DNA from: Fimbriiglobus ruber
GTDB lineage: Bacteria; Planctomycetota; Planctomycetia; Gemmatales; Gemmataceae
Direction of reading: 5' to 3'
DNA: 64,000 nt
Assembly: GCF_002197845.1 (NCBI RefSeq)
Contig: NZ_NIDE01000017.1
Location: 1,472,712-1,536,711 of the forward strand
How positions within the stretch are numbered: position 1 is the first letter of the stretch; each line of letters starts with the position of its first letter. Below are positions 1-8,179 of this stretch, piece after piece. The position numbers were made by a program, and so were the translations under genes. The notes beneath the pieces were generated by a model. That model did not search any database, was not told the DNA's origin, and saw only the letters and a list, made by a program, of their open reading frames with translations.

Positions 1-1
1 G

Positions 2-568
2 CTCAGCCGGGCGACGCCCGAGATCGCCGACTACCCGTTCACCACCAAGACCCCGAACCTCGGCATCGTCAGCCTCGGCGGCGACGCCGTGTTCGTCCTG
101 GCGGACCTGCCCGGGCTGATCGAGGGGGCGAGCCAGGGCGTCGGACTGGGGCACGAGTTCCTCCGGCACGTCGAGCGGACCCGCGTCATCATTCACCTCG
201 TCGAGCCGTTCCCGATGGACGAATCGGACCCCATCGCCAACTACCACGCGATCCGCAAGGAACTCTCGCTTTACAACATCCCGATGACCGAAAAGCCCGA
301 AGTCGTCTGCGTGAGCAAGGCAGAGCTGACCGGGTCGGACGAGGTACGGGCCCGGCTCGAAACCGATCTTTGCCACGAGGTTTTCCTGGTCTCGTCGGTC
401 ACGGGTCAGGGACTCGCCCAGGTGGTCGGGAAGGCCGCACAGTTGATCGCGGAAATGAAGGAGCAAGAGCGGAAGGCGAAAGAGAAAACCAAGCGGGTCG
501 AGTTCCCGACCGAGTCGGCCGTGCGGACGGGACCGATGCCCGAGACCGAGTCGGAGACGCTTCCGTGA
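2..568 (+). CDS. obgE: GTPase Obg (CgtA), 3'-terminal part
   Basis: The 5' end lies outside the window; the frame is open from base 2. Obg is a ribosome-associated GTPase acting in 50S assembly and stress control. Visible are switch I with the family string ADYPFTTKTPNLG, the G3 motif DLPG followed by LIEGAS, the Obg signature GLGHEFLRHVERTR, and a G5-like SSVTG. The G4 motif, normally NKxD, reads SKAE, so Asn is replaced by Ser. After the G domain there is only a short charged tail. The stop TGA overlaps a GTG (GTGA at 565-568) that would have been the start of coaX in an undisturbed obgE-coaX operon; the real coaX now lies about 1.6 kb downstream. Confidence 0.93.
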   Translation, partial: LSRATPEIADYPFTTKTPNLGIVSLGGDAVFVLADLPGLIEGASQGVGLGHEFLRHVERTRVIIHLVEPFPMDESDPIANYHAIRKELSLYNIPMTEKPEVVCVSKAELTGSDEVRARLETDLCHEVFLVSSVTGQGLAQVVGKAAQLIAEMKEQERKAKEKTKRVEFPTESAVRTGPMPETESETLP

Positions 569-640
569 CGCCCGACGTGGTCGAGAGCAGCCGGATCAAG
601 TGAGGCTGATGCGCGTGGTCGGGTGGCAGCGGTGGTTAGG
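565..640 (+). pseudogene. decayed duplicate of the coaX start
   Basis: Directly at the obgE stop, GTG ACG CCC GAC GTG GTC and then AGC CGG ATC AA match the first codons of the intact coaX at 2188, with 9 bases missing between the two blocks and a TGA soon after. Weaker similarity continues for roughly 30 bases. This looks like the ancestral coaX start, left as a remnant after insertion or duplication pushed the working copy to 2188. The length of the remnant is an estimate by eye. Confidence 0.7.
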
Positions 641-679
641 AACGGGTGGAGAGCGGCCCGCGAATGATTCGGGGGTACA

Positions 680-1561
680 ATGCGTCAGGATAAGGATCGC
701 AGCGGCAAGTGGCTGCTCACCCACCACGGGGACGCCGTCCTGAAGTTGGCCGGCATCGACGGCTTCACTGCGTGGCGGGCCCTCCAGGCCGAGACCGTCG
801 CCCCGCGGCGGTTGCCGGACGGGCTTCTCGAAGTCCGGTTCCCGGGCGAGGACGAGCCGACCCTGGTCCTGGTGGAGATCGAGACGTACCCGTCGGCCGA
901 TGCCGACCGCCAGGTACTGGAAGACTTGCTGCTGGTCACTCTGGACCATGGAATCACTCCCGACGTGGTGATGTTGGTGCTGCGGCCGAAGGGGAATCAG
1001 GAGGCGACGGGGTTCGCCGAGCGGGTGAGTCGGCGGAAGACGGCCCGGCTGGCAGCCTCGTGGAACGTGACCCGCCTGTGGGAGTTACAAGCCGACGACT
1101 TGCTGGCGGCCGGCGATGTCGGGCTGATCCCCTGGGTGCCGCTAGCGCGGACGAACGATCCGCCGGAGGATGTCCTCCGGCGGTGCAAGGAGGCCCTCGA
1201 CCGCGTGACCGAATCGCGGGATCGCAACGGCCTGATCGTGGTCACCAAGATCCTGGCCAGCCTCGCGTACCCGGGCCACGATTTCCTGAATCTGTATGGA
1301 GGATTTCAAGCCATGATCGAATCCCCACTCCTGGACAAAGTCTACAAACTGATGGAAGAGAAGGCGGAGCAGAAGACATTGACCATCCTCCGTGAAGTCA
1401 TCGCCGATACGTTGGTCGCCCGCTTCGGCGCAGACCCCGCGGGCCTGCCGGAGTTGACTACGGTGACCGACGAGGGGCAACTGAAGGCGCTCCACCGCGT
1501 CGCTCTCACGTGCCCCGACGTCGGAGCCTTCGTTGCGGAGATGGCTAGACTCACGTCATAA
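680..1561 (+). CDS. Rpn-like / PD-(D/E)XK nuclease-family protein
   Basis: A 293-aa protein resembling the Rpn/YhgA-like recombination-promoting nuclease and 'putative transposase' families, which are expanded in Gemmataceae. The likely nuclease core is residues 10-110, with an acidic strand LVLVEIETYP followed by DADRQVLEDLLLV; this fits a degenerate PD-(D/E)XK core, but the catalytic Lys is not evident. The C-terminal part (from about residue 210, IESPLLDKVYKLMEE) is helical and is repeated in the next gene. It sits inside the split obgE-coaX junction. Function is inferred; a stand-alone role in DNA cleavage or recombination is possible but unproven. Confidence 0.6.
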   Translation: MRQDKDRSGKWLLTHHGDAVLKLAGIDGFTAWRALQAETVAPRRLPDGLLEVRFPGEDEPTLVLVEIETYPSADADRQVLEDLLLVTLDHGITPDVVMLVLRPKGNQEATGFAERVSRRKTARLAASWNVTRLWELQADDLLAAGDVGLIPWVPLARTNDPPEDVLRRCKEALDRVTESRDRNGLIVVTKILASLAYPGHDFLNLYGGFQAMIESPLLDKVYKLMEEKAEQKTLTILREVIADTLVARFGADPAGLPELTTVTDEGQLKALHRVALTCPDVGAFVAEMARLTS

Positions 1562-1606
1562 TCCCACCGCCAGTTACCAGCCGAGAGCGCCGTTGCCACC
1601 GATTGG

Positions 1607-2092
1607 ATGTTGCGGGAGGGAACACATGGACTTGCCGGAGTGCAACAAGTCATGCTCGAAATCGAATCCCCGCTCTTGGACAAAATCTACGTGCTGATGG
1701 AAAAGATGGCTGCGGCATATGGGCGTCAGGTGTATCAAGAGAAAATGGAGGAATTTGCCAGAGATCTGGCCAAACAGATTGAGAACTTGAACAAAGAACA
1801 CGCCGAGAACTTGGCTAGACTGGACAAGGAACATGCTGCGAAGCTGGCTGAATTGACCGCACTGTCAACGTGGGCGGCACAGGCCGGCTTGGAGGCCCGC
1901 GAGGAAAGATTGCACGCGCTGCGCGAAATCGTCATCGCCACCTTGGCCGCTCGCTTTGACCCGGTGCCGGTGCATGTCGCGGATCTGGCGGAGATCGCAG
2001 ACGAAAACAGACTCCGGGCTCTGAATTGCGTAGCGGACACGTGCTCCGATGCCGAAGCGTTTCTCTCGGCGGTGGCGAAGCCCGCTCCGTGA
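1607..2092 (+). CDS. Rpn-like C-terminal domain protein with coiled coil
   Basis: A 161-aa protein paralogous to the C-terminal third of the preceding Rpn-like protein: both carry IESPLLDK(V/I)Y near the start and LREIVIATLAARFDP-like segments at the end. Between them lies a heptad-rich stretch (about residues 45-90, with repeated K-E-H-A patterns) that looks like a coiled coil. It has no nuclease core, so it is probably a truncated copy or a separate helical partner. The coaX start region follows about 95 bases downstream. The start codon at 1607 is uncertain; an ATG at 1652 would drop the first 15 residues. Confidence 0.5.
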   Translation: MLREGTHGLAGVQQVMLEIESPLLDKIYVLMEKMAAAYGRQVYQEKMEEFARDLAKQIENLNKEHAENLARLDKEHAAKLAELTALSTWAAQAGLEAREERLHALREIVIATLAARFDPVPVHVADLAEIADENRLRALNCVADTCSDAEAFLSAVAKPAP

Positions 2093-2187
2093 GTCAACGC
2101 AAAGTGACCCGCGCCGCGTGACCCAGGCTCGTGTCAGAGAATTGTCGAAACCCTGGTGGAACCGATGACCAAGCCGGAGGCGCTTCC

Positions 2188-2994
2188 GTGACGCCCGACG
2201 TGGTCGTGGATGTCGGGAACAGCCGGATCAAATGGGGCTGGTGCCGCGACGGCCGGGTGGCCGAGATGGCGGCGTTCGTACACGACGACCCGGTCGGGTG
2301 GAAGCGCCAGCTCCCGCTCTGGAACCTGACGCCGTCCGCGCGGTGGGCCGTCGCGGGCGTCGTGCCGGCCGAGGTCCGCCGGCTCTGTGACTGGCTGAGT
2401 TCGCGCGGGTTCGAGCCCCAGTTGATTACGAACGAGTTGTTCTTCGACGACGATTGGGACGAAGAGCTGGACGGGCCGAGATCCCTCGGGTTCGTCACCC
2501 GCGTCGACGAACCAGCCCGCATCGGCACCGACCGCCTACTGAATGCCCTGGCCGCCCGCGATCGCGCCCCAGACACCTGCTCGGCCGTCGCGTTGAGCGT
2601 CGGGACGGCGATCACCCTCGACTTCGTCGAACCCGACGGCACCCACGTCGGCGGCGCCATCTTGCCCGGCCCCCGTCTTATGGCCAAGTCGCTCCGCGAT
2701 TACACGGCCAAGCTGCCCGAAATCGCCATCAACCCGGTTCTTCCGACGGCCGTCTGGGGCGCGAACACGGAGGACGCCATTGCCCTCGGTATCGCCAACG
2801 CCGTCCTCGGGGCGGCCGACCAAATGATCTGGGACTGGGCCGCCCGGTGCGCCAAACCGCCGTGGGTGTTCGCCACCGGGGGCGACGTGGGGTATTTCCG
2901 CGGCTTCGTGTTCACGGCCGATCTGGGCGGGTTCGTGATCGACCCTCACCTCACACTTGACGGCATCCGCCTCGCCGCAAGGGCTCTCCCATGA
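2188..2994 (+). CDS. coaX: type III pantothenate kinase
   Basis: CoaX phosphorylates pantothenate in the first step of coenzyme A synthesis. The GTG at 2188 is chosen because the family begins almost directly with the DVGNSRIKWG phosphate-binding motif; the longer upstream frame from 2131 reads into the inserted region. Other family motifs are IGTDRLLNALAARD and LSVGTAITLDF followed by GGAILPG. The length (268 aa) is normal. The stop overlaps the next ATG (ATGA at 2991-2994), indicating translational coupling to the MnmE-like GTPase. Its own upstream region is shared with the end of obgE, so the gene appears to have been displaced from an original obgE-coaX overlap. Confidence 0.92.
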   Translation: MTPDVVVDVGNSRIKWGWCRDGRVAEMAAFVHDDPVGWKRQLPLWNLTPSARWAVAGVVPAEVRRLCDWLSSRGFEPQLITNELFFDDDWDEELDGPRSLGFVTRVDEPARIGTDRLLNALAARDRAPDTCSAVALSVGTAITLDFVEPDGTHVGGAILPGPRLMAKSLRDYTAKLPEIAINPVLPTAVWGANTEDAIALGIANAVLGAADQMIWDWAARCAKPPWVFATGGDVGYFRGFVFTADLGGFVIDPHLTLDGIRLAARALP

Positions 2995-4124
2995 CCACCC
3001 GCGTCGCGCAACTCACGCCCGCCGGCACCGGGGCGATCGCCACGCTCGCCGTGGTCGGGCCGCGCGCGTGGGCCGTCGTCCGCGGGCGGTTTCGACCGGC
3101 CGGGGGGAAGCCGCTGCCGGAGGCTCCTTCCCTTCACCAGTTCTGGTTCGGCACGCTCGGCGACGGCGCGGGCGATGAGGTCGTCGTCGCGGTGAAACAG
3201 GTCGAGCCGGAACCTCGGGTCGAAGTCCATTGCCACGGCGGCCGGCAGGTTGTCCGGTGGCTGACCGATCAGCTCGTGAAGGACGGCTGCGTCGAGGCCC
3301 GGTGGCAGGAGTTGCTGGAACTCGCCGGGCCGTTCGACGCACGGGCGGTCGAGCCGTTGACCCGCGCCCCGACGGTCCGCACCGCCTCGATTCTTTTGGA
3401 CCAGTATCACGGGGCGTTCACTCGGGCGGTCGTCAGCATCCTCGCTACGCTCGACCGCGGGGACGTCGCCGGCGCAACCGCGGGGTTGGTCGAACTTCAC
3501 CAACACGGGTCGGTCGGCCGGCACCATGTTGAACCGTGGAAGGTGGTCATCGCCGGGCCGCCGAACGTCGGGAAAAGCAGCCTGATCAACGCCCTCGCCG
3601 GCTACCAGCGGAGCGTCGTCTCGCCGGTCGCGGGGACGACCCGGGATATCGTCACAACCGTCGTCGCCCTCGACGGCTGGCCCGTCGAACTCACCGACAC
3701 GGCCGGTCTTCGCGCGACCGCGGACGAGTTGGAAGCCGAAGGCGTCGAGCGGGCCCGGCGGGCGTTCGCGGACGCGGACTTCGTTGTCTGGGTGATGGAC
3801 GCGACCGACCCGAACCCCGTCCGCCCGGGACCGGCAGACGGGTCGCCGCTGCTCATTTTGAACAAGACCGATTTGCCCACTGCGTGCGCACTCAGCGAAG
3901 GCGAAACGCCCCTGCCCGTCTCTGCCACGACCGGAGCGGGGATCGCGGAGTTGGCGGCCGCGATCGTCCGTAGTCTCGTGCCCGAACCTCCGGCACCCGG
4001 CGCCGCCGTTCCATTCACGCCCTGGCTGGCGGACCAGATGGAACTCGCCGTAACCGCCGCTGCATCTGGCAAGATTGATACAGTCCGCACAATCCTTTCA
4101 CCCTGTCTGCCCCAAACGTCCTGA
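2991..4124 (+). CDS. MnmE-like tRNA modification GTPase, shortened
   Basis: A 377-aa protein with an N-terminal TrmE-like domain (about residues 1-115, beginning TPAGTGAIATLAVVGP), a helical linker, and a G domain with GPPNVGKSS (about 188), TTRD, DTAG, NKTD and SATTG. MnmE installs cm5 or cmnm5 groups on wobble uridine together with MnmG. Canonical MnmE is about 450 aa and ends in a C-[ILV]-G-K motif carrying the catalytic Cys; this protein ends shortly after the G domain and has no such motif. It may be a divergent MnmE-family GTPase with another role. It overlaps coaX by 4 bases. Confidence 0.75.
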   Translation: MTTRVAQLTPAGTGAIATLAVVGPRAWAVVRGRFRPAGGKPLPEAPSLHQFWFGTLGDGAGDEVVVAVKQVEPEPRVEVHCHGGRQVVRWLTDQLVKDGCVEARWQELLELAGPFDARAVEPLTRAPTVRTASILLDQYHGAFTRAVVSILATLDRGDVAGATAGLVELHQHGSVGRHHVEPWKVVIAGPPNVGKSSLINALAGYQRSVVSPVAGTTRDIVTTVVALDGWPVELTDTAGLRATADELEAEGVERARRAFADADFVVWVMDATDPNPVRPGPADGSPLLILNKTDLPTACALSEGETPLPVSATTGAGIAELAAAIVRSLVPEPPAPGAAVPFTPWLADQMELAVTAAASGKIDTVRTILSPCLPQTS

Positions 4125-4174
4125 TCGGGTCTCGCCTTCCGGGGTCATGTGAACCCCCTTCCAGTGGCGCGGCT

Positions 4175-5497
4175 ATGGTCGCCCGACCGATGAGAAAACC
4201 TGTCTGCTTTGCGCGGAGTCCGCGCGCCGACGGGGGATGGGTCTTGTTAAAAGTACGGCGATCGGTCGCGCGCTGGGTGGCCGCGGTAGTCGTCGCTTTG
4301 ATGGCCGCCGGGTCCGCACCCGCGGCGGTCTTGGACGCGTTCACGTTCGGAACGCACGAACAAATCGAGCGGCTCAACAAGCACCTGTCCGGCCAGGTGC
4401 TGGACTTCACGAACAACCACGGCGTCGACCGCCGTCTGTACTCGCCGGCCCTCGACTCGAAGCGCGACCTCTACGTCTACCTGCCGCCCGGGTACGACGG
4501 GTGCCGCAAGTTCCCGGTCATGCTCTGGTTGCACGGCCTGGGGTTGGACGAGAAGAACTTCCTGTACGTCGTCCCGGTGTTCGACGCGGCGATCCGGGCC
4601 GGGAAATTGCCCCCGATGGTCATCGCGTCCCCGGACGGGAGTATCAACGGGAAGCCGGCGCTGGCGTCCGGCGGGAGCTTCTACCTCAACTCGAAGGCCG
4701 GGAATTTTGAAGACTACATCATGAACGACATCTGGCCGTTCGTGACCCGCAACTTCGCCGTCCGCCCGGAGCGGGGGGCGCACGTCCTGGCCGGCGTGTC
4801 GATGGGCGGGTTCGGCACGTACAACCTCGGGTTCAAGCACCCGGACGAGTTCGGCCTGCTCGGCGGGATCATGCCGCCGCTCAACATGCGGTACGCGGAC
4901 TGCAACGGGCGGTACTTCGCGAACTACGACCCGGCGTGCGTTTCCCTCCGAAATACGGACCGGCCGGGCGAAGTGATCGGCCGGTTCTACTTGGTCGTCC
5001 CGATCCGCTCGCGGCACCTGTTGGACCCGCTCGTCGACTCCAAGACGGCCGACCCGACGGCGTTCGTGGCCCGGGAAAACCCCATCGAAATGCTGTCGGC
5101 CTACGACATCAAACCGGGCCGGTTCGAGATGTTCATCGGGTACGGCAAGCGGGACGAGTTCAACATCGACGCCCAGGTCGAGAGTTTCGTCGACGAGGCC
5201 AAGCGGCGGGGCATCCGGCCGACGGTGGCCGTCGTCCCGGACGGGCGGCACAACATGGACGCGGCCGTCAAGATCTTCAACTACATGGCCGGGTGGATCA
5301 ACCAGCGGGTGGCGCCCTACGTTCCGGCGGGGTACGACCCGACCCGGTATCCGCCCGCCAACACCGCCCCCGCGGGCGTCCTCCGCCGCAAGCACCTGTT
5401 CCCACTCGGGGCCCGGTTGCCGATCGTCGGCACGCAAACCGACGAGTCATACCCCGTCCCATCCCCGGGATCGGGCGACGTGATTATACTGCCCTGA
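4175..5497 (+). CDS. secreted alpha/beta-hydrolase (esterase D / Fes-like)
   Basis: A putative serine esterase, 440 aa. The hydrolase part starts near YSPALDSKRDLYVYLPPGYD and contains MLWLHGLG (oxyanion region), the nucleophile elbow GVSMGGFGTYN at about residue 207, and a late DGRHNMD that likely supplies the catalytic His. A signal peptide is visible (RRSVARWVAAVVVALMAAG, then APAAV), but in this frame it is preceded by about 25 extra residues, so the true start is probably further in, for example a TTG near 4244. It follows the GTPase on the same strand. Substrate is unknown; related enzymes act on feruloyl or siderophore esters. Confidence 0.8.
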   Translation: MVARPMRKPVCFARSPRADGGWVLLKVRRSVARWVAAVVVALMAAGSAPAAVLDAFTFGTHEQIERLNKHLSGQVLDFTNNHGVDRRLYSPALDSKRDLYVYLPPGYDGCRKFPVMLWLHGLGLDEKNFLYVVPVFDAAIRAGKLPPMVIASPDGSINGKPALASGGSFYLNSKAGNFEDYIMNDIWPFVTRNFAVRPERGAHVLAGVSMGGFGTYNLGFKHPDEFGLLGGIMPPLNMRYADCNGRYFANYDPACVSLRNTDRPGEVIGRFYLVVPIRSRHLLDPLVDSKTADPTAFVARENPIEMLSAYDIKPGRFEMFIGYGKRDEFNIDAQVESFVDEAKRRGIRPTVAVVPDGRHNMDAAVKIFNYMAGWINQRVAPYVPAGYDPTRYPPANTAPAGVLRRKHLFPLGARLPIVGTQTDESYPVPSPGSGDVIILP

Positions 5498-5569
5498 GCG
5501 ATCGGCTCGCGCCCGTCCGCGTTCCGCCCGCCACTCTTCCTAACATTCGAGACGGTTCCGGGGATTGCT

Positions 5570-6430
5570 ATGCGGTTCGCGAAAGTGCGGCGCGGGGCGA
5601 ACGACGTCGGCGTGGTCCGGGTCGACGACCAGAATCGGGCGTTCGCCCTCGACCTCGCCAGTCGGGCGGGCGTCGGCAGTCTCGCGGACTTGCTCGCGTC
5701 CCCCGACCCGGCCGCCCTCGCCATCGAGCTGACCGCCCCCGGCACCCCGGCCGAAGCGCTGGACACGCTCGCGCTGCTTCCGCCGGTCGACCGCCAGGAG
5801 ATCTGGGCCGCGGGTGTCACGTACAAGCGGAGCAAGGTCGCGAGAGAAGAGGAGTCGGTCGGTGCCGCGCAGTTTTACGACAAGGTTTACTCGGCCGCCC
5901 GCCCCGAACTGTTCATGAAGGCGACGCCGGAACGGACGACCGGGCCGGGCGGTCCCATCCGCGTCCGCCGCGACAGCAAGTGGAGCGTACCCGAACCGGA
6001 ACTGACGCTGGTCGTCTCGCCCGACCTACGGATCGTCGGGTACACGGTCGGAAATGACGTGAGTTCGCGAGACATCGAGGGCGAAAACCCCCTCTACCTG
6101 CCGCAAGCGAAGATTTACCACGGCTCCTGCGCCGTCGGCCCTGTGGTCACGCTCGCCTCGGCCATGCCGCCACTAGCGGACGTGACCATCCGGCTCGTGA
6201 TCCGCCGCGGCGGCAAGGTCGGGTTCGAGGGCGAGACGTCGGTCTCGTCGCTGAACCGGACGGTCGAGAGCCTGGTCGAGTGGCTGGGCCGGGAGAATCA
6301 CTTCCCAACCGGCGTGCTGCTCATGACGGGCACCGGGATCGTGCCTCCGGACGAATTCACCCTCTCGTCCGGCGACGTGGTCGACATCACCATTTCCGGC
6401 ATCGGCACGCTCTCGAACCCGGTCGCGTAA
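5570..6430 (+). CDS. fumarylacetoacetate hydrolase family protein
   Basis: A 286-aa cytoplasmic protein of the FAH superfamily, which includes metal-dependent hydrolases, isomerases and decarboxylases acting on 2-oxo acids and diketo acids. The family core is clear: AAGVTYKRSK, the metal-binding E-x-E in VPEPELTLV, then YTVGNDVSSRDIEG with the third metal ligand, and a C-terminal LLMTGTGIVPP loop. The region around YHGSCAVGP is also typical. The exact reaction cannot be told from sequence; 2-keto-3-deoxy sugar acid or hydroxymuconate-type substrates are possible. An inverted-repeat element follows directly after the stop. Confidence 0.88.
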   Translation: MRFAKVRRGANDVGVVRVDDQNRAFALDLASRAGVGSLADLLASPDPAALAIELTAPGTPAEALDTLALLPPVDRQEIWAAGVTYKRSKVAREEESVGAAQFYDKVYSAARPELFMKATPERTTGPGGPIRVRRDSKWSVPEPELTLVVSPDLRIVGYTVGNDVSSRDIEGENPLYLPQAKIYHGSCAVGPVVTLASAMPPLADVTIRLVIRRGGKVGFEGETSVSSLNRTVESLVEWLGRENHFPTGVLLMTGTGIVPPDEFTLSSGDVVDITISGIGTLSNPVA

Positions 6431-6805
6431 AGAATTCGCCACGGATGAACACAGATAAACACGGATCAGGAAAAGTCGGCGCTCGGCGCGGGTCTCCGAC
6501 CCCGCCGTTCGGCCGTCGGCGCTCGGCGCGGGTCTCCGACCCCGCCGTTCGGCCCGACCGCAGGTCGGCGCTCGGCGCGGGTCTCCGACCCCGCCGTTCG
6601 GCCCGACCGCAGGTCTCCCGTCCCACGGCGCCGTGCCCCTCCGGTCGGTGTCTCGTGCGGCGTGCGTCGGGCGGGGAGACCTGCGGTCGGGCCGAACGGC
6701 GGGGTCGGAGACCCGCGCCGAGCGCGATCAACACGGATCGGGAAAAGAGATCTAATCTCTTCCTGATCCGTGTTGAGCTGTGTTAATCCGTGGCGAATTC
6801 TTCTT
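6431..6805. repeat. intergenic foldback element with 49-bp internal repeats
   Basis: This gap between the FAH gene and pilT is one repeat structure. The outer arms are related inverted copies of gaattcgccacggat...aacacggatc (about 6432-6474 and about 6729-6801). Inside are three direct copies of a 49-bp GC-rich unit (first, shorter copy from 6476; then 6516-6564 and 6565-6613) and one inverted copy (6680-6725). The ends resemble 'ccacggat(t/g)aacac' repeats common between genes of environmental bacteria. It could act as a bidirectional terminator for the converging genes or be a MITE-like element; no transposase is present. Confidence 0.75.
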
Positions 6806-8126
6806 ACAGAATACCCGGCGCGGCGAACTTGATCCCCTTGAACGCCATCTTGAGCTGATCCGGGTTCGGGGCGAACTCGAGCGCGGTCGCTTTGTCGATG
6901 TCGCCTCGTTCCACGAGCTGGCGCAGGCTCTCGGTGAAGTCGATCATCCCCTCCAGCGCGCCGATCTTGATGGCGTCGCCGAGTTTGTCGTCCTTGCTCT
7001 TGAGGATCAGGTCGCGGATCGTCGGGTTGATGATCATGATCTCGTTCGTCGGCACCCGCTGGACGCCGGGCTTGATCGACGGGACCAGTTTCTGGGCGAC
7101 GATCGCCTTCATGTTGAACGCCAGGCTCTGGCGGACGGCGTGGTGCATGCTCGGCTGGAACAGGTCGAGGATGCGGCTGACCGTGCTCGCGGCGCTCGAC
7201 GCGTGAATCGTCCCGAACACCACGTGCCCGGTCTCGGCCGCGTGGACGCCGGCCTCGAACGTCTCCTGGTCCCGCATTTCGCCGACCAGGATGAGGTCCG
7301 GGTCCTGCCGGACCGCGTGTTTGAGCGCGAGGTGCCAGTCGTGGACGTCCAGGTACACTTCCCGTTGGTTCATGACCGACATCTTGTCGTTGAACACGAA
7401 CTCGATCGGGTCTTCGATGGTCAGGATGTGCAGCGCTTCGTGCTGGTTGATGTAGTCCAGCATGGACGCGATCGTGGTCGACTTCCCGGACCCGGTCACG
7501 CCGGCCAGGATCACCATGCCCTGCTCGTAGTGGCACAGCTTTTCGATCGTCGGCGGCAGGCCGAGCTTCTCGAACGACGGGATCGACGTGTTCACCCGGC
7601 GGGCGACCATCGCCAGCTTGCCCCGCTGCTTGAACAAGTTCACCCGGAACCGGCACTCGTCGTTCCCGACCACGTACGCGAAGTCCGCCCCGCCCTTCTC
7701 GTCGAGCGTCTTGCGGCTCTTCTCGGTGAGGACCGGGTAGATCAGCTTCTCCAGGTCGTCCTGGCTCAGAACCTTGGTCGCCATCCGCTGGATGGCCCCC
7801 CGCAGCCGCATCATCCCCGGCATGCCCGACTTCAGGTGCAAGTCGGACGCCTGGTGGAGCATGATCGTGCGGAAGATCTGGTTGATCGCCGGCTCGCCGG
7901 GGACGGGCGGGTTAACCTTCAACCCGCCGTTCGGATCGTTGATCGGGTTCGGCGGCAGCGGCGGGAACAATTCGGCGGCCGAAGACACGTTCGGCGCGGT
8001 GCCGCCGGGCACGGGGATTGGAGCTGGTGCCGGCGCCGCGGCCGCCGGGGCGGCTGCCGCAGCAGCGGGGCGAGCAGCCGTAACCGGGGCGGCGACAGCC
8101 GCTTTCGGGGCATTCGGGGTAGACAT
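6804..8126 (-). CDS. pilT: type IV pilus retraction ATPase PilT
   Basis: PilT is the hexameric cytoplasmic ATPase that retracts type IV pili for twitching motility. The ATG at 8126 is chosen because a GAGGAG ribosome site lies just upstream and the sequence before it belongs to the gap after hisF. Residues 1-70 form an Ala/Pro-rich linker not found in short PilTs. The core follows: Walker A GVTGSGKST at about 212, Asp box DPDLILVGEMRD at about 277 and His box HVVFGTIHA at about 302. The C-terminus lacks a clear AIRNLIRE-type motif but has PTIRDLILKSK. No other pilus genes are in the window. Confidence 0.9.
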   Translation of the reverse strand: MSTPNAPKAAVAAPVTAARPAAAAAAPAAAAPAPAPIPVPGGTAPNVSSAAELFPPLPPNPINDPNGGLKVNPPVPGEPAINQIFRTIMLHQASDLHLKSGMPGMMRLRGAIQRMATKVLSQDDLEKLIYPVLTEKSRKTLDEKGGADFAYVVGNDECRFRVNLFKQRGKLAMVARRVNTSIPSFEKLGLPPTIEKLCHYEQGMVILAGVTGSGKSTTIASMLDYINQHEALHILTIEDPIEFVFNDKMSVMNQREVYLDVHDWHLALKHAVRQDPDLILVGEMRDQETFEAGVHAAETGHVVFGTIHASSAASTVSRILDLFQPSMHHAVRQSLAFNMKAIVAQKLVPSIKPGVQRVPTNEIMIINPTIRDLILKSKDDKLGDAIKIGALEGMIDFTESLRQLVERGDIDKATALEFAPNPDQLKMAFKGIKFAAPGIL

Positions 8127-8179
8127 GCGCGGGTTGGCTCCTCGGCAAGCAAGAACGGGACGACTGACTCTTATTATAC

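Noticed and set aside
4247-5437. Minus-strand open frame opposite the esterase gene
   Set aside because: Antisense shadow with biased Arg/Val/Asp composition; the esterase has clear motifs on the other strand.
6466-7656. Long minus-strand open frame (396 aa) overlapping pilT and the repeat
   Set aside because: Arg/Pro-rich shadow of the pilT coding strand; no family resemblance and it overlaps a clear gene.
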